Origin: JACCVL01 sp038233135
Lineage (GTDB): Bacteria; Actinomycetota; Actinomycetes; Propionibacteriales; Nocardioidaceae
DNA length: 16,794 nt
Assembly (NCBI GenBank): GCA_038233135.1
Contig: JBBSMN010000041.1
Span: forward strand, 1-16,794
Direction: 5' to 3'
Shown: in pieces, positions 7,487-14,778 of the stretch
Layout: every line of letters starts with the position of its first letter
How positions within the stretch are numbered: position 1 is the first letter of the stretch
Notes under the pieces: generated by a model
The model's database searches: none
The model's input: the letters and a program-made list of their open reading frames with translations, nothing else
Told to the model about the DNA's origin: nothing
Translations under genes and position numbers: made by a program

Positions 7487-8557
7487 GTGGTTACGGCGCG
7501 GCCCACGATCAAGGACGTTGCTCGGGCAGCGGACGTCTCCAAGGGCGCCGTCTCGTTCGCGCTTAACGACCGTCCAGGGGTCGCGCCCGCCACCCGAGCA
7601 CGGATCCTCGCGGTGGCCAGGGAGATGGGGTGGAGCCCCAACGCGCGGGCGCGCTCGCTGTCGGTGTCCAAAGCGTTTGCGGCTGGGCTCGTCATAGCCC
7701 GACCCGCCGCGACGCTGGGGTCAGACCCCTTCTTCGCGACGTTCATCGCGGGTGTCGAGGCGGTGCTGTCCGAGCGGGGCTACGCGTTGTTGTTGCAGAT
7801 GGTGCCTCGGCACGACCGTGAGGGCGAGAGCTACCGCCGCCTCGTGGAGGGCGATCGCGTTGATGGTGTCTTCCTGACCGACCTGCTGGTGGGCGACCCA
7901 CGGCCGGCCATGTTGGCTGAGCTCGGATTGCCCGCCGTGGTCGTCGGCCCGGGGCTGGGCGAGCCCCCCTGGCCCACGGTCGGGTTCGATGACGCGCCCC
8001 CCGTCAGGGCGACGATCCAGCACCTGATCGCGCTCGGGCACCGGCGCATCGCGCACGTGGCCGGGCCGCGGGAGTTCGTCCACGGGCGCTCCCGACGACA
8101 GACGTGGGCGGACACGCTGCGCGCCGGAGGACTGCCCGACGGCCAGTGTGTCGAGGCCGACTTCTCCGCCGAGAGCGGTGCCGCTGCGACTCGTCTTCTG
8201 CTGGACGATCCGCAACCACCCACCGCGATCGTCTATGCGAACGACGTCATGGCGCTGGCCGGCCTGTCGGTTGCCGCCGGTCGAGGGATCAGCGTGCCCG
8301 GTGACCTGTCGATCACCGGGTATGACGACATCGAGCTGGCGGCGGTGACGCAACCGCCGCTCACCACCGTCCGCCAAGACGTGGTCGCGTGGGGTCAGGC
8401 CGCCGCGACAAGGCTGCTCGAGCTCATCGACGACGAGACCGCCAGCACCGTCGACCTGCCGCCGCCTCAGCTCGTGGTGCGCGGGTCCACGGCCGCAGTC
8501 CGAGAAGGTGCACAACCGCAAGGCACGACGGGACGCCCCGCCGTGGGTCACAGCTGA
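7487..8557 (+). CDS. LacI-family transcriptional repressor of the sugar operon
   Basis: This 356-residue DNA-binding protein has the N-terminal LacI helix-turn-helix (TIKDVARAADVSKGAVSFAL, residues 7-26). The hinge region follows (GWSPNARARSLSVSKA, about 48-63), then a periplasmic-binding-protein-like effector domain. Recognisable pieces of that domain are DGVFLTDL, IALGHRRIAHVAGP, AIVYANDVMALAGL and SITGYDDIELA. Family members bind palindromic operators and release them when a sugar or sugar phosphate binds. The palindrome at 7464-7479 lies directly before this gene and is the obvious target, implying autoregulation. Unusually for such operons the repressor gene comes first: its stop codon overlaps the AGGAGG ribosome-binding site of the solute-binding protein gene. 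The effector is unknown; a mannose-containing sugar is likely from the genes behind it. Confidence 0.92.
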   Translation: MVTARPTIKDVARAADVSKGAVSFALNDRPGVAPATRARILAVAREMGWSPNARARSLSVSKAFAAGLVIARPAATLGSDPFFATFIAGVEAVLSERGYALLLQMVPRHDREGESYRRLVEGDRVDGVFLTDLLVGDPRPAMLAELGLPAVVVGPGLGEPPWPTVGFDDAPPVRATIQHLIALGHRRIAHVAGPREFVHGRSRRQTWADTLRAGGLPDGQCVEADFSAESGAAATRLLLDDPQPPTAIVYANDVMALAGLSVAAGRGISVPGDLSITGYDDIELAAVTQPPLTTVRQDVVAWGQAAATRLLELIDDETASTVDLPPPQLVVRGSTAAVREGAQPQGTTGRPAVGHS

Positions 8558-8568
8558 GGAGGAGCGCG

Positions 8569-9858
8569 ATGAGATCCAAGATGTTCGCAGCGATAGGAGC
8601 CGTGCTGGCGCTGGGTGCAGTCACTGCATGCGGTGGCAGCTCCGGGTCCGGCTCGGGTGAGGCCGCCGCCGCTCGAGGACCGATCAAGGTATGGCTCTCG
8701 AACAACCCCGAGGAGATCGCCTGGGGCAAGGCGATGGTGAAGGCCTGGAACGGCAAACATCCCGACGAGGAGGTGTCCGCCCAGGAGATCCCCGCCGGCA
8801 AGAGCTCGGAGGAGGTGATCGGAGCCGCCATCACCGCCGGCAACGCGCCGTGCCTGGTGTTCAACACCTCGCCCGCAGCCGTCCCGCAGTTCCAGAAGCA
8901 GGGCGGCCTGGTCCCCCTCGACCAGTTCGACGGCGCCGCGCAGTACATCGAGGACCGCACCGGGGACGCGGCCCAGCAGTACCAGTCACCCGACGGCAGC
9001 TACTACCAGATGCCGTGGAAGTCCAACCCCGTGATGATCTTCTACAACAAGGACCTCTTCGACAAGGCTGGGCTCGACTCGAAGGACCCAGCGCTCGCAA
9101 CGTACGACGACTTCCTCCAGGCCAGCCGCAAGATCGTGGACAGCGGCGTCGCGAAGACCGCCGTCTGGCCGGCGCCGACCAGCGAGTTCTTCCAGTCCTG
9201 GTTCGACTTCTATCCGCTGTACGCAGCCGCGAGCCACGGCACCCAGCTGGTCGAGGACGGCGATGCGACCTTCGACAGCGAGGCCGGCATGCGTGTCGCC
9301 GACTTCTGGTCACAGATGTACGCGGACGGTCTGTCGCTCAAGGAGGCGTACAACGGTGACTCGTTCGCCGACGGCAAGGCCGCGATGGCGATCGTCGGCC
9401 CGTGGGCCGTCGCCGTCTACGGCGACTCGGTCAACTGGGGAGTCGTTCCGGTTCCCACGCCGGACGGGATGAGTCCAGACCAGATCCACACCTTCTCCGA
9501 CGCGAAGAACATCGCCCTCTACTCCGCCTGCGACGCTCAGGCAACCGCCTACGACGTGCTGAAGTTCGCCACCAGCGAGGAGTGGGACGGCAAGCTGCTG
9601 GAGAAGACCGGGCAGATGCCGCTGCGTCAGGACCTGCAAGGGACGTATGCGGACTACTTCAAGCAGAACCCGGACTACGCGACGTTCGCCGACCAGGCCT
9701 CGAGGACCGTCGAGGTTCCCAACGTCCCCAACTCGATCCAGATCTGGCAGGAGTTCCGTGACGCCTGGTCGTCCTCGGTGATCTTCGACAAGCAACCCCC
9801 CGAGGAAGCGCTGAAGAGTTCGGCCGAGCAGGCCACCGAGCTTGCCAGCCAGTCGTGA
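8569..9858 (+). CDS. ABC sugar transporter solute-binding lipoprotein
   Basis: This 429-residue extracellular lipoprotein has a signal peptide ending in the lipobox VTAC; Cys21 would be lipidated, and a Gly/Ser-rich linker follows. The rest matches the family 1 solute-binding fold for oligosaccharides (MalE-like, CUT1). Blocks include IKVWLSNNPEE, the domain segment YYQMPWKSNPVMIFYNKDLF, the hinge-region FADGKAAMAIVGPWAVAVYG, and the C-terminal helices. Aromatic residues in the YYQMPW block are typical sugar-stacking positions. A strong GAGGAGG upstream fixes the ATG at 8569. It is the second gene of the operon, followed 16 bases after its stop by the first permease. The ligand is not readable from sequence; the GH130 and isomerase genes downstream suggest mannose-containing oligosaccharides. 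Confidence 0.93.
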   Translation: MRSKMFAAIGAVLALGAVTACGGSSGSGSGEAAAARGPIKVWLSNNPEEIAWGKAMVKAWNGKHPDEEVSAQEIPAGKSSEEVIGAAITAGNAPCLVFNTSPAAVPQFQKQGGLVPLDQFDGAAQYIEDRTGDAAQQYQSPDGSYYQMPWKSNPVMIFYNKDLFDKAGLDSKDPALATYDDFLQASRKIVDSGVAKTAVWPAPTSEFFQSWFDFYPLYAAASHGTQLVEDGDATFDSEAGMRVADFWSQMYADGLSLKEAYNGDSFADGKAAMAIVGPWAVAVYGDSVNWGVVPVPTPDGMSPDQIHTFSDAKNIALYSACDAQATAYDVLKFATSEEWDGKLLEKTGQMPLRQDLQGTYADYFKQNPDYATFADQASRTVEVPNVPNSIQIWQEFRDAWSSSVIFDKQPPEEALKSSAEQATELASQS

Positions 9859-9874
9859 CCGGAGGCCGTTGACC

Positions 9875-10807
9875 GTGAGCCAACAGGTGCAGACAACGCA
9901 ACGCCGCCGACAGCGACGATCCCCGCAGCTTGCGACCGTGCTGGGTCGCCAGCCGCTGGGAATCGCCTTCGCCGCCCCGTACGCGGTGTTCCTGGTCGTG
10001 ATCTTCGCCTACCCGTTGGGCCTGGCGGTGTGGATCAGCTTTCACGACTACTTCTTCTCCGCGCCGGGGGTGCAGGTCGACCGGCCGTTCGTCGGACTGG
10101 CCAACTACCGCGACGTGCTGGGCGACCCGGCCGTGCGGCAGTCGTTCGTCAACGTCGTCAAGTTCCTCGTCATCAACGTGCCGCTGACCGTCGTATCGGC
10201 GCTGGTGCTGGCGACGGCGTTGAACGGCCCCGTCCGCGGCCGGACGCTGCTGCGGGTCTCCTACTACGTGCCGTACGTGACCGCGAGCGTGGCCCTGGTG
10301 GCCGTCTGGCTGTTCCTGTTCAGCGGCAGCGGCTTCGTCAACGGCCTCCTCGGGTCGCTGGCGCCGGAGCCGTCGTGGCTGATCAACAGTGCGTGGGTGA
10401 TGCCGATCATCGCCGTCTTCGTGACGTGGAAGCAGCTGGGCTTCTTCATCCTGCTCTACCTTGCCGCCCTGCAGAACGTGCCCAAGGAGCTGTACGAGTC
10501 GGCCTCGACCGACGGCGCCGGGCTGCTGCGCAAGTTCTGGCACGTCACCGTCCCGGGCGTACGCCCGGCCACGACGCTGGTCGTCATCTTGGCCACCATC
10601 ACCGGCGCAAACCTGTTCACCGAGCCGTACCTGCTCACCAACGGTGGTGGCCCGAACGGCGCGTCCACCTCGCCGGTGCTGCTGATGTACCAGAAGGGCA
10701 TCGAGCAGCAGGACCCCGACGTCGCCTCGGCGATCGGCGTGCTGCTGGTCATCGGGGTGCTGCTGATCTCCGTTGCCAGTCGGCGGATCACCGAGGCGAG
10801 GGACTGA
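9875..10807 (+). CDS. ABC sugar transporter permease, MalF/UgpA-like (CUT1)
   Basis: This 310-residue permease has a basic N-terminal tail and six predicted helices. The first has PYAVFLVVIFAYPLGLAVWISF, and after it comes the family block PFVGLANYRDVL. The cytoplasmic coupling loop carries the EAA motif in the form ESASTDGAGLLRKFWHVTVP, which docks onto the ATPase. NGGGPNGASTSPVLLMYQ near the C-terminus is a standard MalF-type segment. GTG 9875 is preferred because GGAGG (9861-9865) is nine bases upstream; TTG 9869 is too close. It forms a heterodimer with the product of the next gene, whose ATG lies one base after this stop. The importer has no ATPase gene nearby, so it probably uses a shared MsiK-type ATPase. 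Confidence 0.93.
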   Translation: MSQQVQTTQRRRQRRSPQLATVLGRQPLGIAFAAPYAVFLVVIFAYPLGLAVWISFHDYFFSAPGVQVDRPFVGLANYRDVLGDPAVRQSFVNVVKFLVINVPLTVVSALVLATALNGPVRGRTLLRVSYYVPYVTASVALVAVWLFLFSGSGFVNGLLGSLAPEPSWLINSAWVMPIIAVFVTWKQLGFFILLYLAALQNVPKELYESASTDGAGLLRKFWHVTVPGVRPATTLVVILATITGANLFTEPYLLTNGGGPNGASTSPVLLMYQKGIEQQDPDVASAIGVLLVIGVLLISVASRRITEARD

Positions 10808-10808
10808 G

Positions 10809-11632
10809 ATGACACGAGCAGTTGCCCGCACTGCGGCGCTGTACCTGGGTGCGCTGGCCTTCCTGTTCCCCTTCTACTACATGATCGTCGGGTCGCTGCA
10901 GAGCGAGCCCGACACCTCGCTGCGCGGGGCCTTCCCGACGAGCGGGCTCACGCTCGGCAACTACTCCGACATCAACTCGCGCGTCGACCTGCTGCGGTCC
11001 CTGACCAACTCGGGCATCTTCACCGGCGGCGTCATCCTGGGGACGATCGTCTTCGGGGTGCTCGCCGGGTATGCGCTGGCGCGGCTGCACTTCCGGGGCC
11101 GGGGCACCCTGTTCGCGCTGATGCTGCTCGTGCAGATCATCCCGTTCCAGCTGCTCATTATCCCCATCTACGTGATGATCGTCCGCACCTACGGCCTGGC
11201 GGATACCTACCTCGGCATGATCGCCCGTTCGCCATCAACTCCACGGCTGTGTTCGTCTTCCGCCAGTTCTTCCTCGCTCTGCCCGAGGAGCTCTTCTCCG
11301 CAGCGCGGCTGGACGGCGCGAGTGAGCTGCGCATCCTGTGGTCGGTGGCGCTGCCACTCGTGCGGCCAGCGCTGGTGACCGCCACGCTGCTGACCTTCAT
11401 CGGGCCGTGGAACGAGTTCCTGTGGCCCTTCCTCGTGACCAAGCAAGCCGACATGCAGCCGTTGGCGGTGTCGCTGGCCAACTACATCAGCACCCAAGCC
11501 GGACGTGCGACGAACCCCTTCGGTGCCATCCTCGCGGGCGCCGTCGTGCTGGCCGCACCCGCCGTCGCACTGTTCGTCGCGTTCCAACGGCACTTCACCG
11601 CCACCGATACCAGCTCAGGGGTCAAGGGATGA
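10809..11632 (+). pseudogene. ABC sugar transporter permease, MalG-like, with a one-base frameshift
   Basis: This is the second permease of the importer. From ATG 10809 the frame reads typical MalG sequence: FLFPFYYMIVGSLQSEPD, LTLGNYSDI, GYALARLHFRGRG, and QIIPFQLLIIPIYVMI up to YLGMI. At about 11223-11226 (GCCC) the match shifts frame. The original frame runs on as junk to 11378. The next frame continues the family sequence with PFAINSTAVFVFRQFF, the EAA loop (PEELFSAARLDGASELRILWSVALP), and the C-terminal helices, ending at 11632. One extra C would give ...GMIAPFAINS... and an intact protein of about 274 residues, the usual length. Without correction the protein loses its EAA loop and the importer would be inactive, although all neighbouring operon genes look intact. 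Sequence error is therefore the leading explanation. Confidence 0.87.
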
Positions 11633-11686
11633 CTCCCACCGTCAGCCGGCGCCTCGCCGAACCCGTTCGAACCGGAAGGATCCGCC

Positions 11687-13753
11687 ATGCGCAGCCACTC
11701 TGACCTCACCCGGAGGCTCCCCATCGCGGCGATGGCCGTCCTGGTCCTGGTCGTCGCGCTCCTGCCCGCATCGGCCTCGGCCGAACGGGGCAACGACGCA
11801 CCGGAGGGCTCTGCGGGACGGGCCGCTCTCACCAACCTCGACCATCTGGACTGGCTGGGCGACTCGGTGTCGCCTGCCGACCATGCCGGTCACAGCACGT
11901 ACCGTCTCGCCGACGAACCCTCGGTCGGTGTGCTGTGGACCTATGCCGACCGGCAGTCCGACGGCTCGTACCGCCGGGTCGGCGGCGGGAACTACGACGC
12001 CGCGACGAACACCTACGGGCAGGGCGCCTTCAACGCCGACGACGTGGCGCGGGCCGCCGTGGTCTACCTGCGGCACTGGGTGGCCACCGGTGCGCCCGCG
12101 AGCAGGGAGCACGCCTACCAGCTGCTCCGGGGACTCACCTACCTCCAGACCGTCTCGGGCGACAACGCCGGCAACGTGGTGCTGTGGATGCAGCCGGACG
12201 GCACGCTCAACCCCAGCGCTGAGCCCGTGGAGCTGCCCGACCCCTCCGACAGCGACGCGTCGTACTGGTTGGCGCGGACGATCTGGGCACTCGGCGAAGG
12301 CTATGCAGCATTCCGCGACGAGGACCCCGCATTCGCGGCCTTCTTGCGCCAGCGCCTCGACCTCGCTGTTGACGCTGTCGACCGGCAGGTGCTGGACCGG
12401 TACGGCAGCTATCTCGACATCGACGGCCAGCGCACGCCCGCCTGGCTGATCAGCGACGGTGCCGACGCCACCGCCGAGGCGGTGCTCGGTCTGTCGGCGT
12501 ACGCCGCCGCAGGTGGGCCCGCATCCGCACGCCAGGCCTTGGGGCGGCTCAGCACCGGTATCGCCCAGCTCAGCGGGGGGAATGCGCGGACCTGGCCGTT
12601 CGGCGCCGTCCGGCCGTGGGCGCTGTCGAGGTCGGTCTGGCACGCTTGGGCCTCGCAGATGCCGGCCGGCCTGGCGACGGCGTCGACCGCGCTGAGCCGC
12701 CCCCGGCTGGCGCGCGTGGCGGCGCGGGACTCGTTCACCTTCGACCCGTGGCTGCTCACCTCCGGCGGTGCCGACAACGGGCGGCTGCCCACTCGCGGCG
12801 ACACCACCCAGATCGCCTACGGCACCGACTCGCGGCTGCAGTCCCTCATCGCGACCGGTGAGGCGATCGGGCGGATGTCGGCTGCGCGGCGGCTCGCTGC
12901 CATCGTCGCAGCCTGGTACTTCGGCGCCAACGCGGCGGGGGAGCCGATGTACGACCCCGCCACCGGTCGCACCTACGACGGGGTGTCCGGCGACGGCACC
13001 ATCAACCAGAACTCGGGTGCGGAGTCCACGATTCACGGCCTGTTGTCGATGCTCGCGCTCGATGCGCATCGGCGGATCGCTGCCCGTGCGCGCATGGACG
13101 TGATCGAGCGCCGAGTCGGCACCCGCACCCTCGACGCCGAGGACGCGAACCTCTCGGGTGGGGCGACCGTGGTCACCCCCGAGTCGTTGTGGACCGGCGA
13201 GTCCTTGTTCAGCGGAACCGGATATGTCGCGCTCGGTGCCGATGGACGGGTCAGCTTCGACACGTCGGTGCAGCGCCGCAAGGCGAACGTGCTGCCCGTC
13301 GTTGACCTACGCCCCGGCAGCACAGCGGGTGCGGTGGTGCGGACGCGCTCGCGCTCGCTGGGTCGCATCGACGCAGGGGCCGTCGGGGCGCAGGGAGACT
13401 CACCGGCCGCCGGAGCCCTGCTGCCAGTCACGCTGGACCGCTCGCTGCGGCGAGGGGACAAGCGGCTGATGGTGGACGGCAGCGCAGGTGGCGACGACAC
13501 CGTCCGGCTGGACGCGGTCATGCTGCAGCCGTTGGTGGCCCGGCTGGTGCTGAGTGGCGGTCCCCATGCGACTGCCCTGCTCGCGAGTGCGTCTGACGAG
13601 GTCGAACGTTCCGTCGTACGGCTGGGCGGTGACACATCGACACGGGTGGCGGTCTACAACGGTCTCGGCCGGTTGATCGCCACTCGCCGCAGCCATGCCC
13701 AGGCGGTCAGTGTGTCGCTGCCGGCGGGCGGGTTCGCCGTCGTGTCCCGGTGA
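11687..13753 (+). CDS. Large secreted protein of unrecognised family in a mannoside operon (possible glycan-active enzyme)
   Basis: I do not recognise this 688-residue protein. It has a classical signal peptide (positive start, hydrophobic 11-27, ASASA cut site after about residue 32). Residues about 40-470 are mainly helical, with spaced aromatic/acidic blocks: NADDVARAAVVYLRHWV, SYWLARTIWALGEGY, DATAEAVLGLSAYAAAGG, FDPWLLTSGGADNG, and the striking NQNSGAESTIHGLLSMLALD (441-460). Regularly spaced paired helices of this kind suggest an (alpha/alpha) toroid, as found in several glycoside hydrolases and lyases. Residues about 490-690 look beta-rich, with ESLFSGTGYVAL and DDTVRLDAVMLQP resembling a carbohydrate-binding beta-sandwich. 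ATG 11687 has GGAAGGA upstream. It lies 54 bases after the permease and 37 before GH130, so it should act outside the cell on the glycan whose fragments the transporter imports. Catalysis is inferred only; Glu446 and Asp residues near it are candidates. Confidence 0.75.
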   Translation: MRSHSDLTRRLPIAAMAVLVLVVALLPASASAERGNDAPEGSAGRAALTNLDHLDWLGDSVSPADHAGHSTYRLADEPSVGVLWTYADRQSDGSYRRVGGGNYDAATNTYGQGAFNADDVARAAVVYLRHWVATGAPASREHAYQLLRGLTYLQTVSGDNAGNVVLWMQPDGTLNPSAEPVELPDPSDSDASYWLARTIWALGEGYAAFRDEDPAFAAFLRQRLDLAVDAVDRQVLDRYGSYLDIDGQRTPAWLISDGADATAEAVLGLSAYAAAGGPASARQALGRLSTGIAQLSGGNARTWPFGAVRPWALSRSVWHAWASQMPAGLATASTALSRPRLARVAARDSFTFDPWLLTSGGADNGRLPTRGDTTQIAYGTDSRLQSLIATGEAIGRMSAARRLAAIVAAWYFGANAAGEPMYDPATGRTYDGVSGDGTINQNSGAESTIHGLLSMLALDAHRRIAARARMDVIERRVGTRTLDAEDANLSGGATVVTPESLWTGESLFSGTGYVALGADGRVSFDTSVQRRKANVLPVVDLRPGSTAGAVVRTRSRSLGRIDAGAVGAQGDSPAAGALLPVTLDRSLRRGDKRLMVDGSAGGDDTVRLDAVMLQPLVARLVLSGGPHATALLASASDEVERSVVRLGGDTSTRVAVYNGLGRLIATRRSHAQAVSVSLPAGGFAVVSR

Positions 13754-13790
13754 TCGTCCGGTCCCCGATCTGTCCAACCGAGCAGGAGAC

Positions 13791-14774
13791 ATGACCACAG
13801 CCGGGCCACATGCAGAGTTTCCGTTGGGTCCCTTCACCCCGTACGACGGCAATCCGATCCTGAGCCCGCAGGGGGCAGGCTGGGAGTCGGGCAGCGTCTA
13901 CAACCCAGCTGCAGTGGTCCGGGACGGCTGTGTGCACCTGCTCTACCGCGCGCACGCCGACGATCTCGTCTCGCACGTGGGGTTGGCGAGCAGCGCGGAC
14001 GGCCTCGCCTTCGAGCGGCAGCCGGAGCCGGTGCTGTCGCCGAGCGAGGACTGGGACCGGTTCGGCTGCGAGGACCCGCGGGTCACCGAGATCGACGGCA
14101 CCTACTACCTCACGTACTCCGGATGGGACCGTGCCTCGGCGCAGCTGTGCCCGGCCACGTCAGAGGATCTGCACACCTGGACCAAGCACGGTCCGATGTT
14201 TCCCGGGTTCGACACGTTCCGGCCGCGCGACAACGGCACGGGCCGCACCTGGAGCAAGGCGGGGGGCATCGTGCCGGTGCCAGTCGATGGGCGCTGGCTG
14301 ATGTACTTCGGCGAAGGATCGCTGTGGTATGCGTGGTCCGACGACCTGCTCCACTGGGAGCCCGGCAGCAATGATCACCCGGTGATGACCCCCACTCCAC
14401 CCGGCACGTTCGGTGAGTATCTGGTAGAGGTGGGCCCGCAACCCGTCGTGACCAACAACGGGCTGATCCTGCTGCTGCACAACGCGGCGGTGAAGAATGC
14501 CGACGGCTCGGTGCGCTACACCTGCGGCCAGCTGTTGTTCTCCCCGGACGACCCGACCCGGCCGCTGGCCCAGATGACCCGTCCGTGGCTCGAGCCGCGT
14601 ACCCGAGAGGACGTCGAGGGGCTGGTGCCCAACGTGACCTTCGTCGAGGGTCTCGTCCACTTCAAGGACACCTGGTTCGCCTACTACGGGCAGAGCGACT
14701 CCACGGTCGGTGTTGCGACGTACCGCGTCGGCGCGAACTACTCAACCCTCCCCCAGAACGCGACGTGGGGGTGA
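13791..14774 (+). CDS. GH130-family beta-mannoside phosphorylase (or hydrolase)
   Basis: This 327-residue cytoplasmic protein without signal peptide has the five-bladed beta-propeller pattern of GH130. The conserved blocks are NPIL (21-24), SVYNPAAVV (35-43), VHLLYRA (48-54), the signature GCEDPRV (92-98, with the probable acid Asp95), WSKAGGIVPV (154-163), VEVGPQPVVTNNGLILLLHN (212-231), VPNVTFVEG (279-287) and YYGQSDSTVGVATY (298-311). Most GH130 enzymes split beta-mannosides with phosphate to give mannose 1-phosphate; a minority are hydrolases that lack the phosphate-binding basic residues. Lys156 and His230 seem to occupy such positions, which favours phosphorolysis, but this is inference. 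AGGAG precedes ATG 13791. Its stop lies four bases before the isomerase start, indicating tight coupling. The linkage type (beta-1,4 or beta-1,2) cannot be told. Confidence 0.9.
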   Translation: MTTAGPHAEFPLGPFTPYDGNPILSPQGAGWESGSVYNPAAVVRDGCVHLLYRAHADDLVSHVGLASSADGLAFERQPEPVLSPSEDWDRFGCEDPRVTEIDGTYYLTYSGWDRASAQLCPATSEDLHTWTKHGPMFPGFDTFRPRDNGTGRTWSKAGGIVPVPVDGRWLMYFGEGSLWYAWSDDLLHWEPGSNDHPVMTPTPPGTFGEYLVEVGPQPVVTNNGLILLLHNAAVKNADGSVRYTCGQLLFSPDDPTRPLAQMTRPWLEPRTREDVEGLVPNVTFVEGLVHFKDTWFAYYGQSDSTVGVATYRVGANYSTLPQNATWG

Positions 14775-14778
14775 CAAC

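Noticed and set aside
9659..10831. A 390-codon minus-strand frame opposite the first permease gene.
   Set aside because: It shows the same low-complexity Arg/Gln/Asp-rich composition, no domain and no ribosome-binding site. The plus strand has a clear CUT1 permease.
11629..11703. A 24-codon frame starting with ATGA at the permease stop, a possible leader peptide before the secreted protein.
   Set aside because: It overlaps the start of the next gene, has no helix or Cys pattern, and the next gene has its own good ribosome-binding site.
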